Shown: positions 31,186 to 42,984, counted from the stretch's first letter. The stretch: 64,000 bases of DNA from Rosa chinensis (GCF_002994745.2 NC_037091.1:2202501-2266500); one strand, 5' to 3'. Program-made: numbers and translations. Notes: generated by a model not told the origin, from the sequence alone.

Positions 31186-34100
31186 ATGACTAACGGTAGC
31201 GGGGGAAATGTCGAGGAGCAGGCAGACCAGTCCGCCGTTCCCCAACCCGCCCACCCAGCGGTAAACATCAACCGCGCACTATTCAACACCCCGGTCAACC
31301 CAGGCGGTGAAACAAATCCAAGTAGCAGCCGTCCCCCAGGTCAGGACCTCACCGCCTTGTATGAGCTGGCGCTGGCGGACCTCCACAAAGCAAACAGAGA
31401 GCGCGAGCGGGAACGCAAGGAAAAGGCTGAGGCCCAAGAGCAGGTGGCCACGCTGATGACACGTTTCGACGAGCTAAAGCGGGCGCTGGACGCAAACGCC
31501 AACCCAGCACGAAGTGAGCAGTCACACAGCACCAGGCACAGCCGGCCTACCGCTGGTATGGGACCCATTGTGCAAATGCAGGTACCGCTAAACCCACCTG
31601 AGCTGGCAGGAATGGGACCACCCCCTGTCCCCCAACTGTTGGAGCAGGAGGCGGAGTCATCGCTGCGCACCCACCCCTCGAGGACTAGAGCAGGCACTGA
31701 GGGCAATCTACCCATTCCCGGGCGGGGGTCAGTTCCGCGGAGCGCTCGAGCAGGCCCCGCTGGCAGCACAACCGCCCAAATTTTGGAAAGGATACAACAG
31801 TTAGAAGAGAGGCTAATCCTGGCGGAGGCAGGCACCCCGGCGCCAGCCCCAAACCCACTCTTCGCGTCCAGGCCAGGACCATTCACCGCTACAATTTTGC
31901 AAGCCGTCAGACCAGCGTTTGCAAAGACCCCAAAAATGTCACATTATAGCGGTAAGACCGATCCCTTCGTCCACATGGACACGTTCAAGAAGGTCACCAA
32001 CAACAAGGGATTTGATGACGCCACCCTGTGCCACTTGTTCAGCGAAACGCTGGATAGTGAGGCAATGAGTTGGTTTTTCGAGTGTCCGCCAGGGTCCATC
32101 GGCTCATTCCAGGCATTATCTCATGCTTTCCTCTCTCGATTCATCTTGTTGTCCGCCGGTCATCACAATACGAGCCAGTTGTTTGGCGTCCGGCAGGGAG
32201 AGGACGAATCATTGAAGGCATTCGTCACAAGATGGCGGGCGGCAGCATCTCAGTGCCGCGATCTCGACAAAACAATGGCTTCGGCGGCTTTGAAGCAGGG
32301 ACTCCTCAAGGGACCATTCCTCTATCACCTCAACTACAATCATCCAAACGCGGCGTATGATCACCTCATGAGTGAGGCGGTCATTCATGCCCAGGCAGAG
32401 TTTATCACATATGGAGAAACCCCACCGCCACCAGCAACACCAACAAAATCATCTCAGCCCTCCTCCAGCCATCAGGAGACCGCCAGCAAGGCCCCCACTG
32501 CACCGCCAGCTGACAAGAAGAGGGAGTGGCAACAAGGCAGTTATCAAAGCAAGAGGCAGAAAGACAACCACTACAAGGGCAACCGCCCATCCCATGGGGA
32601 CAATCGCAACAAGCTGACGGAGTCCTCTCAGCGGTATGCGGTATTCACGGTCCTCACAGCCTCGTACGAGGAAATTTACAATCAGTGTAAGGATCAGATA
32701 CCACCGCCACCCTCACCGAAATTCCCCAAAAAGGGCAAGCCAAGAAACACCGGCATGTGGTGCAAGTACCACGAGGACAGCGGTCACAATACCAACAGTT
32801 GCAACGCTCTCAAAACGGCCATTGAGACCCTGTACCGTGACGGCAAGATGGATCAGTTCAAAGTGCGCCAACCGCCACCTGTGATTGCCAACATTGAGCC
32901 ACTGGGCCGCATCAACACCATCGATGGCGGGGCTCCAATCACCAACATGTCTCACAGGGCAAGAAAGCGTTACGCACGCGCCAATCACCCAAAGGAAGTC
33001 TGTAACATCCGCTACGAGAGATCCGCCAAACTCCCAAAGTCTGGTTGGGAGCCCATCACCTTCTCAGAGGAGGAGGAGCGCGGAGTACATCTACCCCATG
33101 ACGACCCATTTCTGATCGATGCCATTCTCGACAGATGGTCAGTAGGAAGAATCCTGGTGGATAGCGGATCTGCTGTCAATGTCATATTCAGCGGTTGTTA
33201 CAACAACCTTAAGCGGAACAAGAAACTACTACAAGACCATGAGCCATTGCTTAGCTTCTCCGGCGATATCACTCAACCGCTGGGTTCTGACTACATGCGG
33301 TTAACCATCGGCTCCAGTCCCTGTATGGCGGAGGTACATACTGAATTTATAATTGTGGCTTGTTTCAGTTCGTACAACGCCATCATAGGACGGCCGTCAC
33401 TCAACAAGTTCAAATGCATCATCGCCGGATACATGCTTCTCATGAAGTTCCCCACACCCAACGGCACGGGCTGTGTCAGGGGAAGTCAGCAATTGGCACG
33501 AGAGTGCTATTCAACCACCATTGCGCGGTCAACCCGCCACCACGAAATCCTAACGGTAGGAAATCAGGCACCGCCACCAGATATCTTCGAAGATCCTAGG
33601 GATGAGGAGAAGAAATATGTGAAGAAGGAACCGGTCAATCCGGAAACATCGTTGAAGGTTATCAGCATCTCTGACGAGCACCCAGAGCGGACAGTCCGCA
33701 TAGGAGCTCAGCTAGACCCAGAGGTGGCGGCAGAACTCACTCAATTCCTACGGGACAACGCCGCCGTCTTCGCATGGTCATATGCAGACATGCCAGGTAT
33801 CTCTCCTGAAATCATCACACACAAGCTAACCATCAAGCCATCCTTCTATCCCATCAAGCAGAAGCGAAGGGCCTTTGACGAGGAGAAGTACCGCGCCATA
33901 GGAGAGGAGGTCGCCAAGCTCCAGGGCATTGGATTCATCCGCCAGGTAGTTTATCCCCAGTGGATCTCCAACCTGGTCATGGTCAAGAAACCTAGCGGCA
34001 AATGGCGGATGTGTGTCGACTTCAAAAATCTCAACAAGGCATGCCCAAAGGACAGTTTCCCTCTGCCACGCATTGATCAGCTGGTTGACGCAACCGCCGG

Positions 34101-36894
34101 GCATGAACTCCTCAGCATGATGGACGCTTTCTCCGGCTACAATCAGATCCAGATGCATCCTAGCGATCAGGAGTGTACCACCTTCACCACCGACAAAGGC
34201 CTGTACTGCTACAATGTTATGCCTTTCGGTCTGAAGAACGCCGGTGCAACTTATCAGCGGTTGATGAATGCTATGTTCGCTGAACATTTGGGCAAGATAA
34301 TCGAGGTCTACGTGGACGACATGTTGGTCAAGAGTATAAAGGCCAGCGGACATGTGGCAAATCTCAAGATCATAGTTACCATCCTCCTGGCCTATGGCAT
34401 GCGCCTCAACCCAGAAAAATGCTTCTTTGGCGTCACCGCCAGCAAATTTCTGGGTTATATTGTCAGTGAACGAGGAATCGAGGCTAACCCGGACAAGGTA
34501 CAGGCCATACTCGACCTGGCGGACCCTGAGTATAAGATACACGTCCAGTGCCTCCAGGGCAAGTTAACCGCCCTTTCTCGATTCATCTCCAGGCTCTCTG
34601 ACAGGTGTGCCCCATTTTTCAAGCTCCTCAAAACGACTCACAAGAAAGTCATCAACTGGAACCCAGAGTGTCAGACGGCGTTTCAGGGCTTGAAGGATTA
34701 CCTAGCGGCAGTCCCACTACTCTCTATCCCTGTGCAAGGAGAGACGCTGTTCATATACCTAGCGGTATCGGTATCAGCGGTGAGTTGCGCCATTGTCCGG
34801 CGGGAGGGACAGGACGAGCTCCCAGTTTTCTACGCCGGCAGAGGCATGAACGGGGCAGAAATAAGGTATCCACCCTTAGAACAGCTAGCTCTTGCACTCA
34901 TCGTTGCCGCCAGACGCCTCCGCCAGTATTTTCAAGCGCACACAATCCACGTGCTGACCAATCAACCACTAAAACAGGTGATGCAGAACCCTGAACATTC
35001 AGGGCGCCTCAGCAAGTGGGCCATCGAGCTCAGTGAATTTGACATAGATTACAAGCCAAGAACCGCCATGAAGGGCCAGGCGGTAGCGGACTTCATCGCC
35101 GAGCTCACTGAGCGTCAGCCCAATCCCAGCACGGAGAATGAGCCCGGGACGGAAATGGTCACCGCTAAGGAGCCAGCTCCCCTACAATCAGATTGGAACC
35201 TGCATGTGGACGGCTCCGCCAGCGCCAAGGCCAGCGGCGCCGGAGTCATCCTCACAGGACCTGGGGGGCTGAATGTGGAATACGCGCTAAAATTCAACTT
35301 CAAAGCCTCCAACAATATGGCGGAGTACGAAGCACTCATTGCCGGCTTACTCCTCGCCATCGATTCAGGGGCTGACAGTGTCAACATCTTCAGTGATTCC
35401 CAGTTGGTCGTTAACCAGGTCAATGACAGCTTCCAGGCCAAGGACCAACAGTTAGCGGCATACTTGGGGTACGTTAAGACACTCCTCAAGAAATTCAAAT
35501 TTCATAACATCACACAAATCCCCAGGGAAAAGAACACCAAGGCTGATTCACTGGCAAGACTGGCAACCGCCCAGCCACATCAGAGTCCAGCGGACACAAG
35601 AGTGGAGTGTCTTGACAAGCCAAGTATCACAAAAACCCTGGCGGAGATCTTCAACATTGAGGTCAATACCAGCTGGATGGACGAAGTCATTGAGTACAAG
35701 CGCAACGGCACATTGCCGGAAGACAAAGTTAAGGCGCGACAACTCCAGCGGAGGGCAACCCGCTACAACATCCAGAACGGCAAGCTGTACCGCCAGGGAT
35801 TCACCCATCCCAACCTCCGCTGCCTAACCCCAGAGGAGGGAAAGGTCGTTCTGGCAGCAATTCATAGCGGAGAATGCGGAAACCACTCAGGCGCCAGATC
35901 CTTAGCCAATCGCACAATGCGACAAGGCTATTTTTGGCCTACTCTTGGCGACGATGCCCGCCAGGTATCAAGATCATGCCACAAGTGCCAACAATTTGCT
36001 GACATCCCGCATGCACCGGCGGAGCCACTATCAGTCATCGTCGCTCCATGGATCCACTCAACTTGGGGCCTGGATCTGATGGGAAAATTTCAAACCGCCA
36101 AGGGCCAGTTCAAGTACATCATAGTGGCTATCGACTACGACAGCAAGTGGATAGAGGCGGAACCACTAACAGCAATAACTACCGCCAAGGTAATTCACTT
36201 CCTCTGGAAGAACATCTACTGCCGTTACGGTGTCCCACACACGATAATCACCGACAATGGCACACAATTCAACAACCAGGAGCTCATCTCTTTCACCGCC
36301 AACTTGGGTACTAAGATGAGTTTTGCATCTGTCGCCCACCCCCAAACCAACGGTCAGGTCGAAGCAGCAAACAAGATAATCAAAAAGCTGCTGAAGAAAA
36401 AACTCGACAAAGCAAAGGGTCTATGGGCGGAGAAACTCCCGGAAGTTCTATGGGCCATCAGAACAACCCCAACTTCCGCAACTGGTGAAACTCCTTTTTG
36501 CATGATGTTCGGAACGGAGGCTGTCCTGCCTATTGAGGTCTCTCAACCTACCGCCAGAGTCGAGGGCTACCGCCCAGAGACCAACACTGACGGCATCAAC
36601 CTGGACAAGGACCTCCTGGAGGAAAAGCGACACAAGGCCCACCTATGCAACCTGCAAAACAAGCAGCGGGTATCGCGTTTCTACAACGCCAGAGTCAAGG
36701 CCCGGAACCTCCAACTGGGGGACTGGGTAATGAAGGAAGTCATTCCACCGCCAACAAAGCTTCGCCCAACTTGGGAAGGTCCATACAAAATTGTGGAAGT
36801 CGTTAGCCCAGGCACCTTCTACTTAATGGACAAGGATGGCGTCACAACGACCCACCCTTGGAATACCAAACACCTTCGGTATTATTACAAATAG
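31186..36894 (+). CDS. Gypsy Gag-Pol polyprotein with dual RNase H
   Basis: 1902 residues, no stops. Gag: HYSGKTDPFVHMDTFKKV at about 245-265, with a Tat-type knuckle CKYHEDSGHNTNSC near 525. Aspartic protease ILVDSGSAVNVIF at about 655. RT: WRMCVDFKNLNKACPKDSFP and YVDDMLVKS near 1042. The gypsy RNase H follows (FYAGRGMNGAEIRYPPLEQ). Then comes a second, archaeal-type RNase H (LHVDGSASAKASGAGVIL, NNMAEYEALIAGL, FSDSQLVVNQV) from about 1340. Integrase: an HHCC region with CHKCQQFAD, then GLDLMGKF, ITDNGTQFNNQ near 1689, and HPQTNGQVEAANK. The ATG at 31186 lies just after the primer-binding site. All domains look functional. Confidence 0.95.
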   Translation: MTNGSGGNVEEQADQSAVPQPAHPAVNINRALFNTPVNPGGETNPSSSRPPGQDLTALYELALADLHKANRERERERKEKAEAQEQVATLMTRFDELKRALDANANPARSEQSHSTRHSRPTAGMGPIVQMQVPLNPPELAGMGPPPVPQLLEQEAESSLRTHPSRTRAGTEGNLPIPGRGSVPRSARAGPAGSTTAQILERIQQLEERLILAEAGTPAPAPNPLFASRPGPFTATILQAVRPAFAKTPKMSHYSGKTDPFVHMDTFKKVTNNKGFDDATLCHLFSETLDSEAMSWFFECPPGSIGSFQALSHAFLSRFILLSAGHHNTSQLFGVRQGEDESLKAFVTRWRAAASQCRDLDKTMASAALKQGLLKGPFLYHLNYNHPNAAYDHLMSEAVIHAQAEFITYGETPPPPATPTKSSQPSSSHQETASKAPTAPPADKKREWQQGSYQSKRQKDNHYKGNRPSHGDNRNKLTESSQRYAVFTVLTASYEEIYNQCKDQIPPPPSPKFPKKGKPRNTGMWCKYHEDSGHNTNSCNALKTAIETLYRDGKMDQFKVRQPPPVIANIEPLGRINTIDGGAPITNMSHRARKRYARANHPKEVCNIRYERSAKLPKSGWEPITFSEEEERGVHLPHDDPFLIDAILDRWSVGRILVDSGSAVNVIFSGCYNNLKRNKKLLQDHEPLLSFSGDITQPLGSDYMRLTIGSSPCMAEVHTEFIIVACFSSYNAIIGRPSLNKFKCIIAGYMLLMKFPTPNGTGCVRGSQQLARECYSTTIARSTRHHEILTVGNQAPPPDIFEDPRDEEKKYVKKEPVNPETSLKVISISDEHPERTVRIGAQLDPEVAAELTQFLRDNAAVFAWSYADMPGISPEIITHKLTIKPSFYPIKQKRRAFDEEKYRAIGEEVAKLQGIGFIRQVVYPQWISNLVMVKKPSGKWRMCVDFKNLNKACPKDSFPLPRIDQLVDATAGHELLSMMDAFSGYNQIQMHPSDQECTTFTTDKGLYCYNVMPFGLKNAGATYQRLMNAMFAEHLGKIIEVYVDDMLVKSIKASGHVANLKIIVTILLAYGMRLNPEKCFFGVTASKFLGYIVSERGIEANPDKVQAILDLADPEYKIHVQCLQGKLTALSRFISRLSDRCAPFFKLLKTTHKKVINWNPECQTAFQGLKDYLAAVPLLSIPVQGETLFIYLAVSVSAVSCAIVRREGQDELPVFYAGRGMNGAEIRYPPLEQLALALIVAARRLRQYFQAHTIHVLTNQPLKQVMQNPEHSGRLSKWAIELSEFDIDYKPRTAMKGQAVADFIAELTERQPNPSTENEPGTEMVTAKEPAPLQSDWNLHVDGSASAKASGAGVILTGPGGLNVEYALKFNFKASNNMAEYEALIAGLLLAIDSGADSVNIFSDSQLVVNQVNDSFQAKDQQLAAYLGYVKTLLKKFKFHNITQIPREKNTKADSLARLATAQPHQSPADTRVECLDKPSITKTLAEIFNIEVNTSWMDEVIEYKRNGTLPEDKVKARQLQRRATRYNIQNGKLYRQGFTHPNLRCLTPEEGKVVLAAIHSGECGNHSGARSLANRTMRQGYFWPTLGDDARQVSRSCHKCQQFADIPHAPAEPLSVIVAPWIHSTWGLDLMGKFQTAKGQFKYIIVAIDYDSKWIEAEPLTAITTAKVIHFLWKNIYCRYGVPHTIITDNGTQFNNQELISFTANLGTKMSFASVAHPQTNGQVEAANKIIKKLLKKKLDKAKGLWAEKLPEVLWAIRTTPTSATGETPFCMMFGTEAVLPIEVSQPTARVEGYRPETNTDGINLDKDLLEEKRHKAHLCNLQNKQRVSRFYNARVKARNLQLGDWVMKEVIPPPTKLRPTWEGPYKIVEVVSPGTFYLMDKDGVTTTHPWNTKHLRYYYK

Positions 36895-37322
36895 TCATAC
36901 CGCTACCCAAGAGCATCTTGACTTAGCTAAATTTTTGTTCAATATTTAGCTAAGGGAAGCTACCCAACGGGTACTACCCCTCTTTTGTAAACGCTGATCA
37001 GTCAGCTATCAATGAAACGAGGAATTATTCAAACCATTGTTACCAAGTCTAGCACTGAGGGCAACTGGCAACGCCAGGAATCGTCAGCGGACCACGTCCG
37101 CTACGTGGTGCACTTGGACCAATTTTAATTCCTTTAATGTTTCATTGCTTGGCAAAAGAAAAATCTCTACGTCAAAACTCTAGCGGTACAAGCACATCAT
37201 GACAAACGTCAAACTCTGAAATTTCATTTCAGGGCTGGGACTCCCCACCCAAAGTAGTTCATTATTACAAAGTGTCAAAAAAAAAAAAAAAAAAAAAAAA
37301 ACTATGGAAGTCTCAGCTAGCT

Positions 37323-40009
37323 TCAGCGGTTGTCTTCAGCTTCTACGGCTTCAACAGGCGGCGGCACGACCGATCGGCTCGCCTGATCGGACCCTCGAGC
37401 TGTCGGACTGGGAGTCTCTATAGTACCATCCGCCCGGGTGTGTGCCTCCAGAAAACCGGCACGTGACACCTCCGACGGGGTCTGCTGGGGAGTCTGCCGG
37501 GACCTTTCCGGCGGATGGGAGCCACTTTCCCCGCTGCCCGAATGAGTACCCGCCGCAGGGTCAGGCACGACTTCTGTCTCCGGCGGGACACTCTCGACCA
37601 CCGGCACGTCGGGCTGTGACGCCTTTGCAAAGTCAATGGCGCCCTTCCGCGTCAACATGTCTATATTGGCCCGGGCCCCAGACTTCGCCGCTTCGGTCAA
37701 TGTCTTTTATACTCCGCCGACAGCTTGAACGCTTCAACGGCGGCGGCCGCAGAGGAACTCTGTTCATTTTTCAGGCGGTTAACCTCTCCGTCCAGCCGCT
37801 GCACCTCATCCAGTCTGGCGGCAGACTCCCGCTGCACAATAATGAGCTTCTTATCTTTAGCGGCTATCCGCTCCTGCAGCAGCGCGATCTCCTGCTCCAA
37901 CTTGGAGACGCGCTCATTCCTCTCCAGATCCCGCCGGATGGCCGCATTAAGCTTGCCACGAGCGTCCGCATAATCACACTCCGCCTTGACCAGTCCCCGC
38001 TCGACCTCCGCCAGTCTCTCCTTGGCCTCCGCCAACTCCCTCTGGAGACCTCCGATTTCTCCCCTGAGCTCTTCCTCAATCCGGGGCTGCTTAGACGCCG
38101 CCTCGAACATACCATGTAATCCCGCAGATATTTGACCAAACGCCGAGCTGAAGGGCGATTGGTCAATTGCCGTCGGGCGCGATAGGCCCGCCAGACCCCC
38201 GAACCCCAGCCGCTCGCACAAATGGAAAAGGAACGCCCGCTCCCCTTCTGTCATGAATGGCGCATACTCGGCGAAGGAGTCCAGATCACTGGCGGCTGCC
38301 GACTCTCCCTCCGCCACTGCAACCTTCGACGCAGCTTGCCGGGCCTTCTTTTGTTGGCGGACTCCGATCACCACCCCTTCTTCCTCTTCCTCGACGGGGG
38401 AGTCAGGCTGCCGGCGTTTTTTCTCCAGCGCCCTTTGTGTCCCAGCAGCGGTCCTCGTCACCCGCACCGGCGGCTCACCCCTGGACTCGGTGGCAGTCTC
38501 CGTCGGCTGCACCGTCTTCTTTTGAGGACCGCGCCGGGTGGTAGGCATCCGCTCCCGCGGCCCGGTAGCAACAATCCCCTATCCCCGCCGCCCGCTTGAG
38601 TATCCGCCTGTACTACCGGCAGACCATCCTCACCCAGATGGGAGTGGTGCGGCATCGGCAGCTCCACCGCAACCTCGGACTGGCTCAGCACCAGCGTCTC
38701 CGGGTTCACCACCGTCTGCTGGGCCGCCAGCCCCTCGGCATACATAGCCTCCAGAAAATTTTCTATCTCGGCACGATCCATTGCTTTTTCGAAAGCGTCG
38801 CGACTAGATTTGTTACCGGGCGGGGTTTTTGCAAAGAAAAACACAAACACCCGTCAGTCCGGATCACTTACAAAAAAAAGAGAGGTGTGGCGGAAATGTT
38901 CTCACCAATAGAACGAGTTAGCCGCAGGTCGACCAGCAATTCCCAACCGGTCAGAAGACGGAAGTCAAGCAAATTGCGGTTCCGCCAGCAGCCACGGATC
39001 CTCGCCACGCGACACTCCTCTTCGCGCGTCAAAATGTACCTCAGTCCCGCTGCACAAACACAATAGTCATTAACAAAAAGCGCAGGTTTGCAAAAGTTTG
39101 AACCCGCCAGTTATTTTTAGCGGAAACCAGTTGCCAACCTCGGATGGGCTGGAATTCCGACTTAGTCTTAAACGTCGGCCCCTCCACATTCGACCTGGTG
39201 TGGTATTCCCAGCCATCTGTGGCGACGCAGAAGGTCCCCCGCCAGTAGGACATTGAGTCCCTTAGATTCTCAATCAACTTGGGCGCTCCCTGGCGGCGGC
39301 TCAGGTTCACACACCCTCTGCAACCTCGGCGCTTCACATACACTAGCTCGTAGAAATGAAGCACTTCCGCCACGGTAGGCCCCTCGCACCCCGACAAGCG
39401 CCACAAGGAGTTCATCGCCAACATCAACCGCCACATGTTGGGACAGATCTGACCAAAGGCAAGGCCAAACTCGCACACAAGAATTTGGAGATTGGGCACC
39501 AGCGGGAATGTCACTCCTTGGCGGAATATAGCCTCGTGCACAGCAGCACATCCCGCTGAGAGCATCGAGGCCTTCTCATCCGCTGTCGGCGGGCGCAGCT
39601 TCACCGAGCCCGGCAACCGGAACGTCCGCTTCATCCGGTTAACAGCGGCGGCATCCATCCGCCCACCTGCCTCGTCGAAGGCGGTGCCGTTTGAGAGGTA
39701 CCACGCCGACTCGACATTATGGCCCGGCACTTCCCCTTCACCAGCGGAGCCGCTAGCAGCGCTATTGCTCGCCAAACGCTCGTCGCGCCCAGCAACCTCA
39801 CCCGCCCTAGAGCTCTCTGGACGCGAACCACGATCCATAGCTACTTCCCAGGGGATGGTCTGAAGTGGCTCAACTTCAAGCGGTTCTGGCAGTGAGGTTC
39901 CTGCATGGGCAGACGGACGCAACGAGTCAATAAAAGTCATATCCGCCACGCTGAACGACACGTCAGACCCGGAATCCTCACTGCTCGAAATCTCTATGAC
40001 GTTGGCCAT
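37323..40009 (-). pseudogene. Antisense additional gene of the Tat gypsy element (spliced, frameshifted)
   Basis: Reading opposite to pol from the ATG at 40007-40009 (MANVIEISSSEDSGSDVSF). Exon 1 runs to a GT donor at about 39139 and contains MWRLMLAMNSLWRLSGCEGP and similar. Exon 2 is about 39049-38906 (RYILTREEECRVARIRGCW). Later sequence (from about 38.8 kb) encodes an Ala/Glu-rich coiled coil (REL.EAKERLAEVERGL, VSKLEQEIALLQERIAAKDK). Frames change near 38560 and again near 37700, so the copy looks broken while gag-pol is intact. Known Tat elements (for example Grande) carry such an antisense gene. Its role is unknown; exon 1 resembles a plant transposon-associated domain only loosely. 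Confidence 0.7.
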
Positions 40010-40767
40010 CCCAAACCCTAAAAGCCACATCAGTCAGCACAAATACAGATCTAACCTACTCTCACATCAGATATAGCCAAAGATGTCAAGAACAATTACC
40101 CACAAAAATACCAAAACAAAAACAACCACGCACTCAACCCAGATTGGACCGTCTAGCAAAACCCAAAACCCCAACTTTCTGTCAAACACCGTAACCTCCC
40201 TCAAATCTCTCCCTACACCCTCCGAGAATAACACAGAAGCAATATCATACCATTAACAGAAATACCAAAACCCAGAAACCACCATTGCAGATTCAATGAA
40301 ACAGGAAAAGGATCCGAAATACCAACCTCACGCCGAAGACTTTGGAGTGCAGCTCGTCTTCACTGACAGATTTCGTCCTCTCCAGTCCGACTACTCCACG
40401 CAAACCCGGGGATCTCCTTCGCAATTCGCAGACGAACAAGGCTCGAAGGAGGCAACTCAGATTTGAAGATTTTCCAGAAGTGTCGAAACTCGCTCAGTTC
40501 CCCCCTTTTTATGTCAACATCAAGTAATCCGGAGCCGTCCGCTACAAAACGACATCACGTAGCAACCGTACACGTGTCCCACGTCTTCACTAACTCCCTG
40601 GATTAGCCGAGGTGTCGCCTCGGTTACGAAATCCATCATTACTCACATTAATGACGAGAAGACGGCTAGGCTTAGCAGACAAACCTCCACACGCTAACCC
40701 TCTAGGAGTTGGCCACGTGTCAACCGTCGTCTTCTTCAGCTTCCAAGGGAAGTCACCACTTGAGAAG

Positions 40768-41290
40768 AAACTCCAAGTGACGGAGTCCCCGCTGAGCGAA
40801 ACCCCGCCAGCGGACCTTCACTTGCCATTCTCCAAGTGACGGAGTCCCCGCTGAGCGAAACCCTGCCAGCGGACCTTCACTTGCCATTCTCCAAGTGACG
40901 GAGTCTCCGCTGAGCGAAACCCCGCCAGCGGACCTTCACTTGCCATTCTCCAAGTGACGGAGTCCCCGCTGAGCGAAACCCCGCCAGCGGACCTTCACTT
41001 GCCATTCTCCAAGTGACGGAGTCTCCGCTGAGCGAAACCCCGTCAGCGGACCTTCACTTGCCATTCTCCAAGTGACGGAGTCTCCGCTGAGCGAAACCCC
41101 GCCAGCGGACCTTCACTTGCCATTCTCCAAGTGACGGAGTCCCCGCTGAGCGAAACCCCGCCAGCGGACCTTCACTTGCCATTCTCCAAGTGACGGAGTC
41201 TCCGCTGAGCGAAACCCCGCCAGCGGACCTTCACTTGCCATTCTCCAAGTGACGGAGTCTCCGCTGAGCGAAACCCCGCCAGAGGATTTT
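40768..41290. repeat. 59-bp minisatellite in gypsy 3' region
   Basis: About nine head-to-tail copies of a 59-bp unit beginning ccaagtgacggagtc and containing ccgctgagcgaaacc and cagcggaccttcacttgcc. Copies differ at one or two positions (cccc/ctcc, cgccag/cgtcag). It sits between the antisense gene start and the 3' LTR, where a promoter for the antisense transcript might be expected. There are no variable spacers, so it is not CRISPR-like. Confidence 0.95.
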
Positions 41291-41993
41291 CTCACTTGTC
41301 ATCTCAGGTGACAGTCCACTGAGCGACACCCCGCCAGCGGAACTTTTCTTGTCACCATCGAAGTCTCCACCGGAACTTCCTTCGTCATTCGGTAAACGGG
41401 GCGTCCTCCGCTACACAGCACACCGCTAGCGGACCCCCTTTCTCATCTGACAAGCTGCGTACTTTATTCAGCGCAATACCGCTCAATAAAATACCACCAA
41501 GCACGTCTACTTGACGCTGCTTCCTGCTACATCTAGCAGGGGGACTTCCGCCAGCGGCGGATCCCGAGGCCACGCCTCTCTGACAACGCCGCCACGCGGA
41601 GTTACGGTCAGAATGTCCCTACGGGACACGGGGACTAGTCAACAGTCTACGACAGCCCTGATCAGGTACGTTGACCCCCGTCACTTGGGTGCTAAGATTG
41701 GGCTCGCAACCCAACACCCTCTGCTCCGTGCAGCGCTGCTCCATGCAGCTCCCCCTCAACAAACAATAATAACGACCATCCGGAGGTCCATCTTAGCCGG
41801 GGAGTGGGGGACTCCCTGGGGGGCCTAGCAGGGGCCCACCCGAAAGGGCACAAAGCATTTGCTCAGTAAATCCATGGTTGACGACGCACTGACGCTAATT
41901 ATGCTTCTGCAAAGTCTAGCGGGAGAAACGATTCAAACCGCCGATCAACTCCCCAACCAAGATTGCCCTCCTTGACTGGGGATTTGGGGGACT

Positions 41994-42507
41994 TGTACAT
42001 ATATGTGCATTTGCAAGCATAATTAGCTATAATGAGCCACGCTCATTGTACCGCCAGGGGTACCAACGCCCACCATATAAGTGACTGGCGTAAAGACAGC
42101 TAGCCAGGTTACCGCCTGAGCCCCGGAGCAACCCCAAAGCACCGCAGACGCGCCGCCACGCGCCGTGTCAAGTTAGCATCAGAAGCTACTGAAACTGGGA
42201 ACTGAAGCACATCAGTCCCACATCGAAAACAAGGAGAAGATCATCCTCTTCCTCACCTATAAAAGGTCCTCTCCTCTCTCCTCATTTATTACGCATTCAA
42301 TACTTGCTTACGGTTACTTTGTCAACATAAATACATCGACTAACTTAGGCATCGGAGAGCTGAAGACCGCCCAGCGCGGTCTCCCTCTGACGCCCCTTTG
42401 TATTTCACTTGACAGGTAACGGGAACTACAACAACACAAGTATCGATCCGCCCATCGGATCAGCGTTAGCTAAAGTCCTGCTACCGCTAGACTTTTAGAC
42501 ATTAACA
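41994..42507 (+). repeat. Gypsy 3' LTR
   Basis: Direct repeat of 30619-31132 at the same 514-bp length. Followed by TSD cttat and then by copia 2 coding sequence. Confidence 0.95.
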
Positions 42508-42984
42508 CTTATAATTCAAATGCCCAAATCGACAGTGCCAAAGGTATGACTCATTTTCTGTCTCAGCTTGAAAACATGCAGAAGCTTTTGGTGCCATAGA
42601 AGCTAACAAATAAAACATTCTATTCCCACTCATATCAATGTGCATAATTAATCCTCTCCTAGGATGATATACTTTGCAAGTTCCATGTTGAATCAGAATG
42701 GCTAACCCTTTTTCTTGAAGTTGTCCTATGCTCAACAAGTTGTTCTTAAGCTCAGGAATATAATAAACATCTGATATTACCTGAGTGAAACCATTTACTT
42801 GCAAGCGAATGCTTCCTTTTCCCACAACAGCCATTCTGGTGTCATTGCCGAGTTTTACTGTCTGCCGAAAGCCCGTAGTTAGCTCCGAGAACCATTCTCT
42901 ATTTCCTGTCATGTGATTGCTGCAGCCCGAATCGAGAAACCAAACTTCTTCCCTCTTAGTTTGATGCAGCTCGACATAGGACAT
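42508..42984 (-). pseudogene. Copia 2 protease and GAG-pre-integrase part
   Basis: The protease is WFLDSGCSNHMTGNREWF (aspartic DSG), followed by QLQEKGLAILIQHGTCKVYH and the GAG-pre motif SYLWHCRFGHLNYK, which is where the gypsy element cut it. Upstream a TAG at the CPD/EKKANYAEL junction separates it from Gag. Confidence 0.88.

Larger units (their letters stand above)
30619..42507 (+). mobile_element. Young Tat-lineage Ty3/gypsy retrotransposon
   Basis: LTRs of 514 bp at 30619-31132 and 41994-42507; I noticed a single difference (catacatg against catatatg). TSD cttat at 30614-30618 and 42508-42512. Directly after the 5' LTR comes ttggcgccgtctgtggg, a primer-binding site of the kind used by Tat/Athila elements. 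A purine-rich ggggatttgggggact precedes the 3' LTR. One 1902-residue gag-pol frame is intact. Between pol and the 3' LTR lie an antisense gene and a 59-bp minisatellite. The dual RNase H and the antisense gene are marks of the plant Tat lineage. It inserted in copia 2, between the GAG-pre and integrase parts. Confidence 0.95.

Noticed and set aside
31341..36642. Numerous antisense and alternate-frame open frames within gypsy gag-pol
   Set aside because: Shadows of the 1902-residue frame; only the region 3' of pol has an antisense gene with splice sites.
40768..41290. CRISPR-like array
   Set aside because: Units are contiguous 59-bp minisatellite copies without variable spacers, in a plant retrotransposon.
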